6,085 bases of DNA from Rickettsia typhi (GCA_945906835.1 CAMDRL010000084.1:1-6085); one strand, 5' to 3'. Numbered from the stretch's first letter, positions 1-5,987 are shown. Program-made: numbers and translations. Notes: generated by a model not told the origin, from the letters alone.

Positions 1-102
1 AACTTGAAGATCAAAAAATCAGTTTTGCAACATAAAGAAAAAGTGAAGGATTTTTGTGTCCCTTACGAATATTTAGCCAAAAGTCCTAAAAATATGGCTT
101 AA
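1..102 (+). CDS. Possible 3' end of an unrecognised gene (partial, 33 codons)
   Basis: Frame 1 is open from the window edge to a TAA at 100-102 and ends in the residues EYLAKSPKNMA. Its base composition is visibly less AT-extreme than the following 233 nt, which fits a coding tail. The other two plus frames stop early, and the minus strand offers only short open runs here. The peptide is lysine-rich and I do not recognise its family. It does not resemble the end of the N-terminal half of CarB, so it is not the missing partner of the next gene. A 33-codon open run can occur by chance in AT-rich DNA, so this remains doubtful. Confidence 0.3.
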   Translation, partial: NLKIKKSVLQHKEKVKDFCVPYEYLAKSPKNMA

Positions 103-211
103 AAGGTTAAAAAATAGGTCAAAAAATTAGAAGAATATCAGGAATAAAAGCTTAAATTCTGATTTTATTTGATGATTGGATTTTTTTATAAAAAATTTTT
201 AGGAATTTAAA

Positions 212-240
212 TTTACGATAGTCTCATAAAAAGATATAAT
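212..240 (+). promoter_or_regulatory. Candidate upstream promoter for the carB-half gene
   Basis: A perfect TATAAT at 235-240 lies 17 nt downstream of TTTACG (212-217), which matches 4 of 6 positions of the -35 consensus. It lies about 100 nt before the start codon. In DNA this AT-rich, a TATAAT is expected by chance fairly often, so this is only a candidate. Confidence 0.3.
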
Positions 241-241
241 T

Positions 242-270
242 TTGATAAGTTAGATAAAATTCTTTAGAAT
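242..270 (+). promoter_or_regulatory. Candidate sigma70-type promoter for the carB-half gene
   Basis: TTGATA (242-247) and TAGAAT (265-270) each match 5 of 6 consensus positions and are separated by the optimal 17 nt. Transcription would start near 277 and leave a leader of about 60 nt before the ATG at 336. This is the better of the two candidates upstream of the gene. Its -10 box lies inside a small palindrome (259-282). Confidence 0.45.
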
Positions 271-282
271 AAAATTTATTCT
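259..282. repeat. Small palindrome over the predicted -10 box
   Basis: AGAATAAA (266-273) and TTTATTCT (275-282) are perfect inverted repeats with one base between them. The AGAAT at 266-270 can instead pair with ATTCT at 259-263. The palindrome covers the predicted -10 box and start point, a position suited to an operator or to a hairpin at the very start of the transcript. It is made only of common AT-rich words, so chance is a real alternative. Confidence 0.3.
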
Positions 283-335
283 TTTAACATACCAAAATCA
301 AAACTTTTCTTAATTTTTCCAAAATAGCTCAAAAA

Positions 336-1943
336 ATGTCAGAAGAAAACAACCTATCATCTTGCGAATCAAATCCTACTAACAGAAAAAAAGTTGTAAT
401 TTTAGGAAGTGGCCCAAACCGCATTGGGCAAGGAATTGAGTTTGATTACACTTGTGTTCACTGTGCTTTTGCTTTGAAAGAAGTCGGCATTGAAGCCATA
501 ATGGTTAATTGCAACCCTGAAACAGTTTCAACTGATTATGACACTTCTGATCGCCTTTATTTTGAGCCTTTAACAGCAGAAGACACTATTGAGCTGATCA
601 AAAAAGAAATGACTAATGGTGAATTGCTGGGAGTTAATGTTCAGTTTGGAGGTCAAACGCCTCTTGGTCTTGCCAAGTTTTTACAAGATGAAAATATTCC
701 TATTATCGGCACTTCGCCAGACATGATTGATTTAGCTGAAGATCGTGATCGTTTCAAAAAACTTCTACAAAAATTAGAATTAAATCAACCTCAAAATTAC
801 ATTGCCTATTCTACAAAACAGGTAATTGAACAAGTTAATGAAATTGGCTTTCCTGTAGTAGTTCGACCTTCTTATGTGCTTGGTGGGCGAGGCATGGCGA
901 TTATTTATGATGAAGGCTATTTAATGAAATATTTAGTTGAATATTCTGAAGTTTTTGAAAGTGGTCCGCTTTTGCTTGATAAATTTTTAACTGATGCAGT
1001 TGAAGTTGATGTTGATGCTTTATGCGACGGTGAAGAAGTTTTTGTGGCGGGAATTATGCAGCATGTTGAAGAGGCTGGTATTCACTCTGGTGACTCTGCT
1101 TGCTCAATTCCACCTTACTCTTTATCTCAAGAAGTTATTGAAGAAATCAAGAAAGCCACTGTGAAAATGGCTTTAGCCTTGAATGTAAAAGGTTTAATGA
1201 ATGTGCAATATGCCGTTCAAAATGGCGTGGTTTATGTTTTAGAAGTTAATCCAAGAGCTTCTCGTACTGTGCCTTTTGTGGCGAAAGCAACTAACATTCA
1301 AATTGCCAAAATTGCTTCTTTAATTATGGTTGGCGCCAAGTTAAAAGATTTCAAATTAAAAGAGAAAAAACTGAATTATTTTTCAGTAAAAGAAGTGGTT
1401 TTTCCTTTCACCAGATTTAGCAATACTGACACAATTTTAGGCCCTGAAATGAAATCCACAGGTGAAGTTATGGGAATTGATATTTCTTTTCCTTTAGCCT
1501 TTGCTAAAGCTCAAGTTGCTGCTGGCTCAGGGCTTCCAACTTCTGGATTAGCATTTATTTCGGTAAAAGATTCTGATAAAAAACATCTGCCAGAAATTGC
1601 TAAAAAATTAATTACAATTGGCTTTAATATTGTTGCCACAAGGGGCACGGCAAAATTTTTAGCTGAGAATAATATTGCCGTGACAATTGTGAATAAAATT
1701 ACTGAAGATAAGCCACATGTGGTTGACATGCTTGAACGCAAAGAAATTTCATTGGTAATTAACACCACTGAAGGCGCACAAGCCACTAAAGATAGTTTTT
1801 CAATTCGCCGCACCGCTTTAATGAAAGGCATTACTTACAGCACCACAATTTCTGGTGCCAGAGCTTTAGTTGACGCAATTGAAGCTTATAAAAATATTGA
1901 TTGCCAATTTGAAGTTAGAGCTTTGCAAGACTTAGTAAGTTAG
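336..1943 (+). CDS. carB: Carbamoyl-phosphate synthase large subunit, C-terminal half (split CarB)
   Basis: This 535-residue protein matches the second half of the roughly 1,070-residue CarB from the inter-half linker to the normal C-terminus. CarB makes carbamoyl phosphate for pyrimidines and arginine in the cytoplasm; this half carries the site that phosphorylates carbamate. Residues 17-130 form the pre-ATP-grasp fold (GSGPNRIGQGIEFDY, NCNPETVSTDYDTSDR). Residues 135-330 form the ATP-grasp domain with R177, E223, Q291, E303, N305 and R307 in place. Residues 400-520 form the MGS-like allosteric domain; S409, T435, T438, K454, N476 and T478 align with E. coli S948, T974, T977, K993, N1015 and T1017, so UMP/ornithine-type control looks possible. 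The open frame reaches back only to 288 and has no other ATG, GTG or TTG, so the start is 336; no Shine-Dalgarno is visible. The N-terminal half, which binds the glutaminase CarA and makes carboxyphosphate, is absent here. Position 188 is Ala where E. coli has Glu726. Confidence 0.95.
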   Translation: MSEENNLSSCESNPTNRKKVVILGSGPNRIGQGIEFDYTCVHCAFALKEVGIEAIMVNCNPETVSTDYDTSDRLYFEPLTAEDTIELIKKEMTNGELLGVNVQFGGQTPLGLAKFLQDENIPIIGTSPDMIDLAEDRDRFKKLLQKLELNQPQNYIAYSTKQVIEQVNEIGFPVVVRPSYVLGGRGMAIIYDEGYLMKYLVEYSEVFESGPLLLDKFLTDAVEVDVDALCDGEEVFVAGIMQHVEEAGIHSGDSACSIPPYSLSQEVIEEIKKATVKMALALNVKGLMNVQYAVQNGVVYVLEVNPRASRTVPFVAKATNIQIAKIASLIMVGAKLKDFKLKEKKLNYFSVKEVVFPFTRFSNTDTILGPEMKSTGEVMGIDISFPLAFAKAQVAAGSGLPTSGLAFISVKDSDKKHLPEIAKKLITIGFNIVATRGTAKFLAENNIAVTIVNKITEDKPHVVDMLERKEISLVINTTEGAQATKDSFSIRRTALMKGITYSTTISGARALVDAIEAYKNIDCQFEVRALQDLVS

Positions 1944-2228
1944 ATGTCTTTTTTGCAGAAGAATTCGGATTATTTTTTACTTTTTGCAAAAGTAACGCCG
2001 AATTCTTCTAAAAATAAAACTGGTGAGGTGTTTATTGATAAGAAAAATCAAGAACATTTAAAAATCAATATTTGCGCAGTTCTTGAAGATGATAAGGCAA
2101 ATGAAGAACTAATAAAGTTTCTTTCCAAAACTTTTAAAATCCCAAAATCTAAAATTGAAATTTTGCGTGGGAATACTTCGCGAATTAAGGTTTTAAAAAT
2201 CTATTCAGAAACTTCTTTAAATTTCTAA
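1944..2228 (+). CDS. DUF167 / YggU-family small protein
   Basis: A 94-residue protein of the usual length for the DUF167 (YggU) family, small alpha/beta proteins of unsettled function. The family pattern is present: the early VTPNSSKNK (residues 17-25), the central DDKANEELIKFLSK (49-62; the family usually has GKAN here) and the C-terminal RGNTSRIKVLKI (75-86). The start codon directly follows the TAG of the carB half (TAGATG), so translation is probably coupled and both genes share one transcript. No Shine-Dalgarno precedes it. Its last 12 nt overlap the 3' end of the convergent ExoIII gene. No role in pyrimidine synthesis can be inferred from the sequence; DUF167 genes have many different neighbours across bacteria. 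Confidence 0.88.
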   Translation: MSFLQKNSDYFLLFAKVTPNSSKNKTGEVFIDKKNQEHLKINICAVLEDDKANEELIKFLSKTFKIPKSKIEILRGNTSRIKVLKIYSETSLNF

Positions 2229-3041
2229 CTCAACACAAACAGGGCAATGGTCTGAGGCTTTTTCTTGATCGCGCACACCTTTATCTTCAATTGTTGTGGC
2301 GATGATTTTGTCGGAAGCTAAAGGTGAGGTTAAAAGATAATCGATGCGCAAACCTTTATTATGTTGCCATGATCCACCGCGATAATCCCACCAGCTAAAC
2401 GCCTGACTTTCTTGATTTTGAGCGCGATAAGAATCAACCAAACCTAAATTTAAAAGTGAGCGAAATTTTTGGCGTTCAGACTCATGAAAACAAACTTGTC
2501 CTGCAAAACTTTTAGGATCAAAAACATCAATTTCTTCAACCGCAACATTGTAATCACCACCAAAAACTTGAATTTCATCATAAGTGGCAAGTTGCTTTAA
2601 ATGTGCATTTAAACGATCAAAAAATTTTAATTTGTAACGGAATTTTTCTGTGTTGGTTAAATTTTGATTAGGTAAAATTTCACCACCACCATTTGGTACA
2701 TAAATTGAAGATACACGAATTGCAGTTCCGTGAATTGGAATTACAGCTTCAATGTAGCGAGCTTGTTCATCAATTGAATCATCTAACATGGGCAATTCTT
2801 TAGCCACATCTTCCATCTTAAATTTAGATAAAATTGCCACGCCATTGTAGGTTTTTTGCCCAGATACAGCAGCATTGTAACCAGCGTCAAATAAAGCTTC
2901 GAAGGGGAAGTCTTTTTCTAAACATTTAAGTTCTTGCAAACAAACGATGTCGGGATTGGAATTTTTTAACCAAGAAAGTAAGGATGGAAGGCGGGCTTTT
3001 ACGGAGTTTACATTAAAGCTGGCAATTTTTATTTTTGGCAT
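2217..3041 (-). CDS. xth: Exodeoxyribonuclease III / AP endonuclease
   Basis: A 274-residue, full-length member of the exonuclease-endonuclease-phosphatase fold. Its family cuts DNA 5' to abasic sites and removes nucleotides 3' to 5', acting in cytoplasmic base-excision repair. The catalytic set is intact: N10 in SFNVNS, E37 in CLQELK, Y114 in YVPNGG, D163 and N165 in GGDYNVA, D234 in LRIDYLL, and D264-H265 in ASDHCP. The segments GQKTYNGVAILSK (61-73) and the WWDYRGG near residues 220-224 are typical of the XthA branch, with an alphaproteobacterial flavour. It lies downstream of the GNAT gene on the same strand, but 101 nt with a hairpin separate them, so it could be read through from murC or have its own promoter; I see only a weak candidate (GTCACA and CATAAA boxes). 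No Shine-Dalgarno precedes the ATG. Its gene overlaps the convergent DUF167 gene by 12 nt. Confidence 0.95.
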   Translation of the reverse strand: MPKIKIASFNVNSVKARLPSLLSWLKNSNPDIVCLQELKCLEKDFPFEALFDAGYNAAVSGQKTYNGVAILSKFKMEDVAKELPMLDDSIDEQARYIEAVIPIHGTAIRVSSIYVPNGGGEILPNQNLTNTEKFRYKLKFFDRLNAHLKQLATYDEIQVFGGDYNVAVEEIDVFDPKSFAGQVCFHESERQKFRSLLNLGLVDSYRAQNQESQAFSWWDYRGGSWQHNKGLRIDYLLTSPLASDKIIATTIEDKGVRDQEKASDHCPVCVELEI

Positions 3042-3105
3042 TTGGTGGTTTGTGATTGTTTTTTATGTCTTTAAAATACGATTCTGTGACGAGCACCTCC
3101 CCTAA

Positions 3106-3127
3106 CCCCTCCTTAATAAGGATGGGG
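3106..3127. repeat. C-rich/G-rich hairpin between the GNAT and ExoIII genes
   Basis: CCCCTCCTTA (3106-3115) pairs with TAAGGA (3117-3122) and GGGG (3124-3127), leaving one bulged T at 3123. The hairpin sits in a C-rich patch (CACCTCCCCTAACCCC, 3094-3109) that stands out against the AT-rich surroundings. No run of T follows on either strand, so it does not look like a classical intrinsic terminator. On the minus strand its 3' arm reads AAGGAGGGGTT, similar to the GGAGGGGT ends of the two elements at 5906-6041. It is probably a dispersed palindromic repeat, placed where it could affect read-through or stability of the murC-GNAT-xth transcript. Confidence 0.5.
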
Positions 3128-3142
3128 ACTAAAAGCGTAATA

Positions 3143-3589
3143 CTACAAATCCTTCATAAAATGAAACCCGCGAATATAAAAACCCTCACGAAAATAAAGC
3201 GAATGAGACTTCTTATTTTCAGTGTAAGAATCTAAAACAAATTTTTTACATTCCAGCTTTCTAGCAAGCTCTTCAATATGATTCATCATCATTTTTCCAA
3301 CTCCAAGATTGCGGCTTTTTTCATCCACCACTAAATTTGAAATTTGAATGTAACGCCCGCAATAAAGCATTAAAAACACCCAATATCCGCAAGCACCAAT
3401 AATTTCATCTCCATCAAAAGCAGCAATCATTTTAAAGCTGTTAGTTTTTATCATCTCTTCTATGTAGGATTTGTAAGTTGGTAAATCCATATCCTTATAC
3501 ATCTGCTTCACCAAAGGATAAGCCACCATCATATCTTCAGCATTATTAAAACTTTTAATTGTAAAAGTTTTGGAAACTTTTTTAGTCAT
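3143..3589 (-). CDS. GNAT-family N-acetyltransferase, substrate unknown
   Basis: A 148-residue single-domain GNAT protein, which transfers an acetyl group from acetyl-CoA to an amine. Motif A is clear: the strand NLVVDE (85-90) is followed by RNLGVG (93-98), the R-x-x-G-x-G pyrophosphate loop, and the helix KMMMNHIEELARKL. The end, SLYFREGFYIRGFHF (130-144), fits motif B, where the Tyr often protonates the CoA thiol. No signal peptide or membrane segment is visible. The sequence does not identify the substrate: it could be a protein N-terminus, a small amine or an antibiotic-like compound. The gene begins 4 nt after the murC stop, so the two are almost certainly co-transcribed, and its ATG has no clear Shine-Dalgarno. 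The link to cell-wall synthesis is positional only. The gene ends in TAG at 3143-3145. Confidence 0.85.
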   Translation of the reverse strand: MTKKVSKTFTIKSFNNAEDMMVAYPLVKQMYKDMDLPTYKSYIEEMIKTNSFKMIAAFDGDEIIGACGYWVFLMLYCGRYIQISNLVVDEKSRNLGVGKMMMNHIEELARKLECKKFVLDSYTENKKSHSLYFREGFYIRGFHFMKDL

Positions 3590-3593
3590 CTAT

Positions 3594-5018
3594 TTATGCA
3601 TTTTTCAATTGTTCTGCAAGCTGTGCTGCCCAATAAGTAACGGTTCCAGCGCCAAGACAAATTATCATATCATCAGCTTTGATTCTGCTTTTCAAAACTT
3701 TAGCTAAATTCTTCTCACTAGATAATTTTATAACATTTTTATGACCAGATTTTTCAATTCCTCTTACCAAATCATCTTGAGTGGCGCCCGCAATTACATC
3801 TTGTCCCGCTGAATAAACATCAGCAACAATCACAAAATCAGAATCATTAAAGGAATTACAAAATTCATTAAATAAATCTTTAACTCTGCTATATTTGTGA
3901 GGCTGGAAAACTGCATAAACTTTGCCTTTAGACAAAGCGCGAGCGGTTTTTAAAACCACTTTAATTTCTGTTGGATGATGTGCATAATCATCAATTATCA
4001 CAACTCCATTATATTCGCCAACTTTGGTAAATCTGCGTTTAACACCATCAAAAATTGCTAAAGCTTTCTTGATTTTTTCATCAGAAATTTTTAGGAATTT
4101 TGCAATTGCAATTGCCACTAAAGCATTGCTGGCATTGTGTAAACCATATACTGGCATTTTAATATCTTTTATTTCGTGACCATCTTTAAACTGCACATCA
4201 AATGATAATCCTTTAGCATCCATTTTGATATTTTTTGCCCTTAAATCTACATCTCCGCTATCATCTTTTATTGAATAAGTAATAAGATTGTTTTTCTTAT
4301 CTTTTAATTTCTCATAAAGATTTTTTACTTCTTTGTCATCAATGCATAAAACACAAGCTCCTTGCGCTGGTATTTGTGAAATATATCTTTCAAAATAAGA
4401 TTTTTGAACATCAAAACTACCCTGATATCCCTTAAACTCCAAATGCTCTGGCTCAATGTTGGTAACAGCCCCAATAAAACTTGGCAATTCCACAAAACTG
4501 CCGTCTGACTCATCAGATTCAGCAACTAAATATTCACCTTTGCCGCTTTTTGAATTGCTGGCAAAATAATGAATGACACCGCCATTTATTACAGTTGGAT
4601 CAAGATCAGCAATTTCTAAAATTAAAGATACCATGGCTGTGGTGCTGGTTTTACCGTGAGTTCCAGCAATTGTAATACCTTTTTTATCAGCCATAATTTG
4701 CGCCAATAAATTGGCTCTGGTGATAATTGGAATATTTTTTTCCTGAGCAGTAATAATTTCTGGATTATTGTCTTTAATGATTGAAGTTTTAACCACTAAA
4801 ACCACATTATCGTTAATATTTTCTTTTTTATGACCAACAAAATATTCAACTCCCTTATCGCGCAATTTTGGCGTAAGATAATTTTCTGACATGTCAGAGC
4901 CTTGTACTGCAACTTTTTTATCTCGTAAAATAAAGGCTAAAGCACTCATACCAATGCCACCCAAGCCAATAAAATGAACCTTATCAGTTGGATGTTTTTT
5001 AAGATTTTGAAAATTCAT
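3594..5018 (-). CDS. murC: UDP-N-acetylmuramate--L-alanine ligase
   Basis: A full-length, 474-residue Mur ligase that joins L-alanine to UDP-MurNAc with ATP, the first peptide step of peptidoglycan precursor synthesis in the cytoplasm. The N-terminal Rossmann domain carries GLGGIGMS (18-25), the MurC form of the UDP-sugar-binding loop. The central ATPase domain has the P-loop GTHGKTST (119-126), the acidic ESDESDGSF (167-175) and NIEPEH (187-192). The LHNASNAL segment (293-300) and RRF (328-330) lead into the C-terminal domain with DDYAHHPTEI (343-352), FQPHKYSR (371-378), DVYSAGQ (400-406) and LGAGTVTYWA (455-464). All expected motifs are intact, so the organism probably makes at least some peptidoglycan. 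In many bacteria murC sits in the dcw cluster beside murG, murB or ddl; here it is followed by a GNAT gene instead and faces nth. No Shine-Dalgarno precedes the start. Confidence 0.97.
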   Translation of the reverse strand: MNFQNLKKHPTDKVHFIGLGGIGMSALAFILRDKKVAVQGSDMSENYLTPKLRDKGVEYFVGHKKENINDNVVLVVKTSIIKDNNPEIITAQEKNIPIITRANLLAQIMADKKGITIAGTHGKTSTTAMVSLILEIADLDPTVINGGVIHYFASNSKSGKGEYLVAESDESDGSFVELPSFIGAVTNIEPEHLEFKGYQGSFDVQKSYFERYISQIPAQGACVLCIDDKEVKNLYEKLKDKKNNLITYSIKDDSGDVDLRAKNIKMDAKGLSFDVQFKDGHEIKDIKMPVYGLHNASNALVAIAIAKFLKISDEKIKKALAIFDGVKRRFTKVGEYNGVVIIDDYAHHPTEIKVVLKTARALSKGKVYAVFQPHKYSRVKDLFNEFCNSFNDSDFVIVADVYSAGQDVIAGATQDDLVRGIEKSGHKNVIKLSSEKNLAKVLKSRIKADDMIICLGAGTVTYWAAQLAEQLKNA

Positions 5019-5058
5019 TTGGATTTTTTAGGAAATTTAAATTTGATTAACATCTGCA

Positions 5059-5064
5059 ATTATA
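5059..5064 (-). promoter_or_regulatory. Candidate -10 box for murC in the murC/nth divergent gap
   Basis: The minus strand reads CTGTATAATTG here, a perfect TATAAT about 40 nt before the murC start, which would give a leader of about 33 nt. No good -35 box lies 16-18 nt upstream (TAATAT or similar). The 94-nt gap 5019-5112 must hold promoters for both murC and nth. For nth the only candidate I see is TATTAT (5083-5088) with a poor -35 box, TATACA (5061-5066), 16 nt upstream. Confidence 0.35.
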
Positions 5065-5112
5065 CAGAACCTAAAGCGAAGATATTATTTTTAAAACAAA
5101 TTTTTTAAAAAA

Positions 5113-5742
5113 ATGAATAAAAAGAAAATTGATCAAATCTTTGAAATTTGGCAAAAAGAAAATCCTCATCCCAAAACTGAGTTAATTTACAGCAATAATT
5201 ACACGCTTTTGGTTGCCGTTGTTTTGTCGGCGCAAAGCACGGATATTGGTGTGAATAAGGCTACTAAAGCACTTTTCAAAATTGCGGATACACCACAAAA
5301 AATGCTAAAACTTGGCGAAGAGAAATTAAAGAAATACATTAACACTATTGGGCTTTACAACGGTAAGGCTAAAAACATCATTGCCTTATCGGAAATTTTA
5401 ATCAAAGAACATGATTCTGAAGTGCCAGAAGATTTTGAGGCATTACAAAAGTTACCGGGAGTTGGCAGAAAAACTGCTAATGTGATTTTAAATTGCGCTT
5501 TTGGACATCCAACAATGGCGGTTGATACTCATGTTTTCAGGGTTTCCAATCGAATTGGATTTGTGAATGAACCTGATGTTTTGAAGGCTGAGTTAGCTTT
5601 GTTGAAGGCAATTCCTAAAAAATGGATGAATCATGCGCATCATTGGTTGATTTTGCATGGAAGATATGTTTGTCAGGCAAGGAAGCCAAAATGTGAGGAA
5701 TGTAGAATTAGTGGGCTTTGTGAGATGTTTGCAAAGCAATAG
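5113..5742 (+). CDS. nth: Endonuclease III (DNA glycosylase / AP lyase)
   Basis: A 209-residue protein, close to E. coli Nth in length and in numbering. It removes oxidised pyrimidines from DNA and then cleaves the abasic site by beta-elimination. The helix-hairpin-helix LPGVGRKTA (114-122) contains the catalytic Lys120, and [11 protein letters not shown] (137-147) contains the catalytic Asp138. Cys187, Cys194, Cys197 and Cys203 form the C-x6-C-x2-C-x5-C motif for the [4Fe-4S] cluster, at the same positions as in E. coli. The [10 protein letters not shown] segment (35-44) is the conserved DNA-contact region. The gene is divergent from murC and appears to be transcribed alone: a strong hairpin begins 5 nt after its stop. 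No Shine-Dalgarno is visible before the ATG, where the leader is a run of A and T. In repair it would act upstream of ExoIII, encoded 2 kb away on the other strand. Confidence 0.97.
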   Translation: MNKKKIDQIFEIWQKENPHPKTELIYSNNYTLLVAVVLSAQSTDIGVNKATKALFKIADTPQKMLKLGEEKLKKYINTIGLYNGKAKNIIALSEILIKEHDSEVPEDFEALQKLPGVGRKTANVILNCAFGHPTMAVDTHVFRVSNRIGFVNEPDVLKAELALLKAIPKKWMNHAHHWLILHGRYVCQARKPKCEECRISGLCEMFAKQ

Positions 5743-5779
5743 TGCTGGTCGGGTTTTGCAAACCCGACCTTTGTTTGCT
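5743..5779 (+). repeat. REP-like hairpin element, copy 1
   Basis: The element opens with TGCTGGTCGG directly after the nth stop codon. GGTCGGGTTT (5747-5756) and AAACCCGACC (5760-5769) form a perfect 10-bp stem with a TGC loop, followed by TTTGTTTGCT. A diverged copy lies in inverted orientation at 5812-5848. A short tag, a palindrome of this GGTCGGG/CCCGACC type and a paired inverted arrangement resemble REP/BIME sequences mobilised by REP-associated tyrosine transposases (RAYTs). No such transposase is in the window, so the family assignment is inference. Confidence 0.75.
5747..5776 (+). terminator. Likely intrinsic terminator of nth, formed by repeat copy 1
   Basis: A 10-bp perfect G+C-rich stem with a 3-nt loop (5747-5769) is followed by TTTGTTT (5770-5776), and it begins 5 nt after the nth stop. 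Stem strength and the T-rich tail fit a rho-independent terminator, although the tail is interrupted by one G. The repeat element appears to serve as the end of the nth transcript. Confidence 0.6.
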
Positions 5780-5811
5780 AAAATTTTAGATTTTCTAACT
5801 TTTCTAATTTT

Positions 5812-5848
5812 AATAAACATAAGTCGGCATTACAAATGCCGACCAGCA
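5812..5848 (-). repeat. REP-like hairpin element, copy 2 (inverted)
   Basis: Read on the minus strand, this starts TGCTGGTCGG and matches copy 1 at 27 of its first 34 positions by hand alignment. The stem is GTCGGCATT (5823-5831) with AATGCCGAC (5835-5843), 9 bp with a 3-nt loop. Two stem pairs differ from copy 1 but remain paired (G-C to C-G and T-A to A-T), so pairing has been kept while sequence changed. Copies 1 and 2 enclose a 32-nt AT-rich spacer and end in the perfect outer inverted repeat TGCTGGTCGG/CCGACCAGCA (5743-5752 and 5839-5848), like a BIME unit. Confidence 0.75.
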
Positions 5849-5905
5849 ATGAGGTACGGGGGTAGCTCAAGGAGACTGTTAACTAACTATATACAGATTC
5901 GGTCT

Positions 5906-5962
5906 AAATAATCCTCCCCTTGAGGGAGGATCGAAGCTGCTTTAGCAGCTTCGAGGAGGGGT
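5906..5962 (+). repeat. Palindromic repeat element A of a compound inverted repeat
   Basis: It contains two successive hairpins: ATCCTCCC (5911-5918) with GGGAGGAT (5924-5931), loop CTTGA; then CGAAGCTGCT (5932-5941) with AGCAGCTTCG (5944-5953). It ends in AGGAGGGGT. Its first 29 nt match element B (5988-6041, minus strand) at 26 positions, and its last 11 nt match at 10. It is far richer in G+C than the surrounding DNA and contains no gene. Neither hairpin is followed by a T run. Confidence 0.75.
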
Positions 5963-5987
5963 AACAAAATTTGAGTTCTTGACGAGA

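Noticed and set aside
103..335. The carB half as a frameshifted or decayed remnant of a full carB
   Set aside because: No N-half codons are detectable in any frame here, and the C-half is full length with intact catalytic and allosteric residues, so it looks like a maintained gene.
1511..1831. 106-codon open frame on the minus strand inside the carB half
   Set aside because: It lies wholly opposite well-conserved CarB codons, has no recognisable domain, and is explained as a shadow of the real gene.
2200..2235. Intrinsic terminator between the convergent DUF167 and ExoIII genes
   Set aside because: The overlap region is AT-rich with no stem of useful length; nothing supports a hairpin terminator.
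4325..4525. 66-codon open frame on the minus strand, in another frame of murC
   Set aside because: It is inside intact murC with all motifs in the main frame, and its translation resembles no family I know.
5851..5905. Possible tRNA or attachment-site fragment in the stretch between the two repeat pairs
   Set aside because: I could not form a cloverleaf or find a T-loop sequence; only short chance pairings (AGAC with GTCT, CTGT with ACAG) are visible.
5593..5911. Open frames on both strands over the end of nth and the first repeats (5593-5820 minus, 5657-5911 plus)
   Set aside because: They cover conserved nth codons for the Fe-S cluster region and run into hairpin repeats; they have no domain signal of their own.
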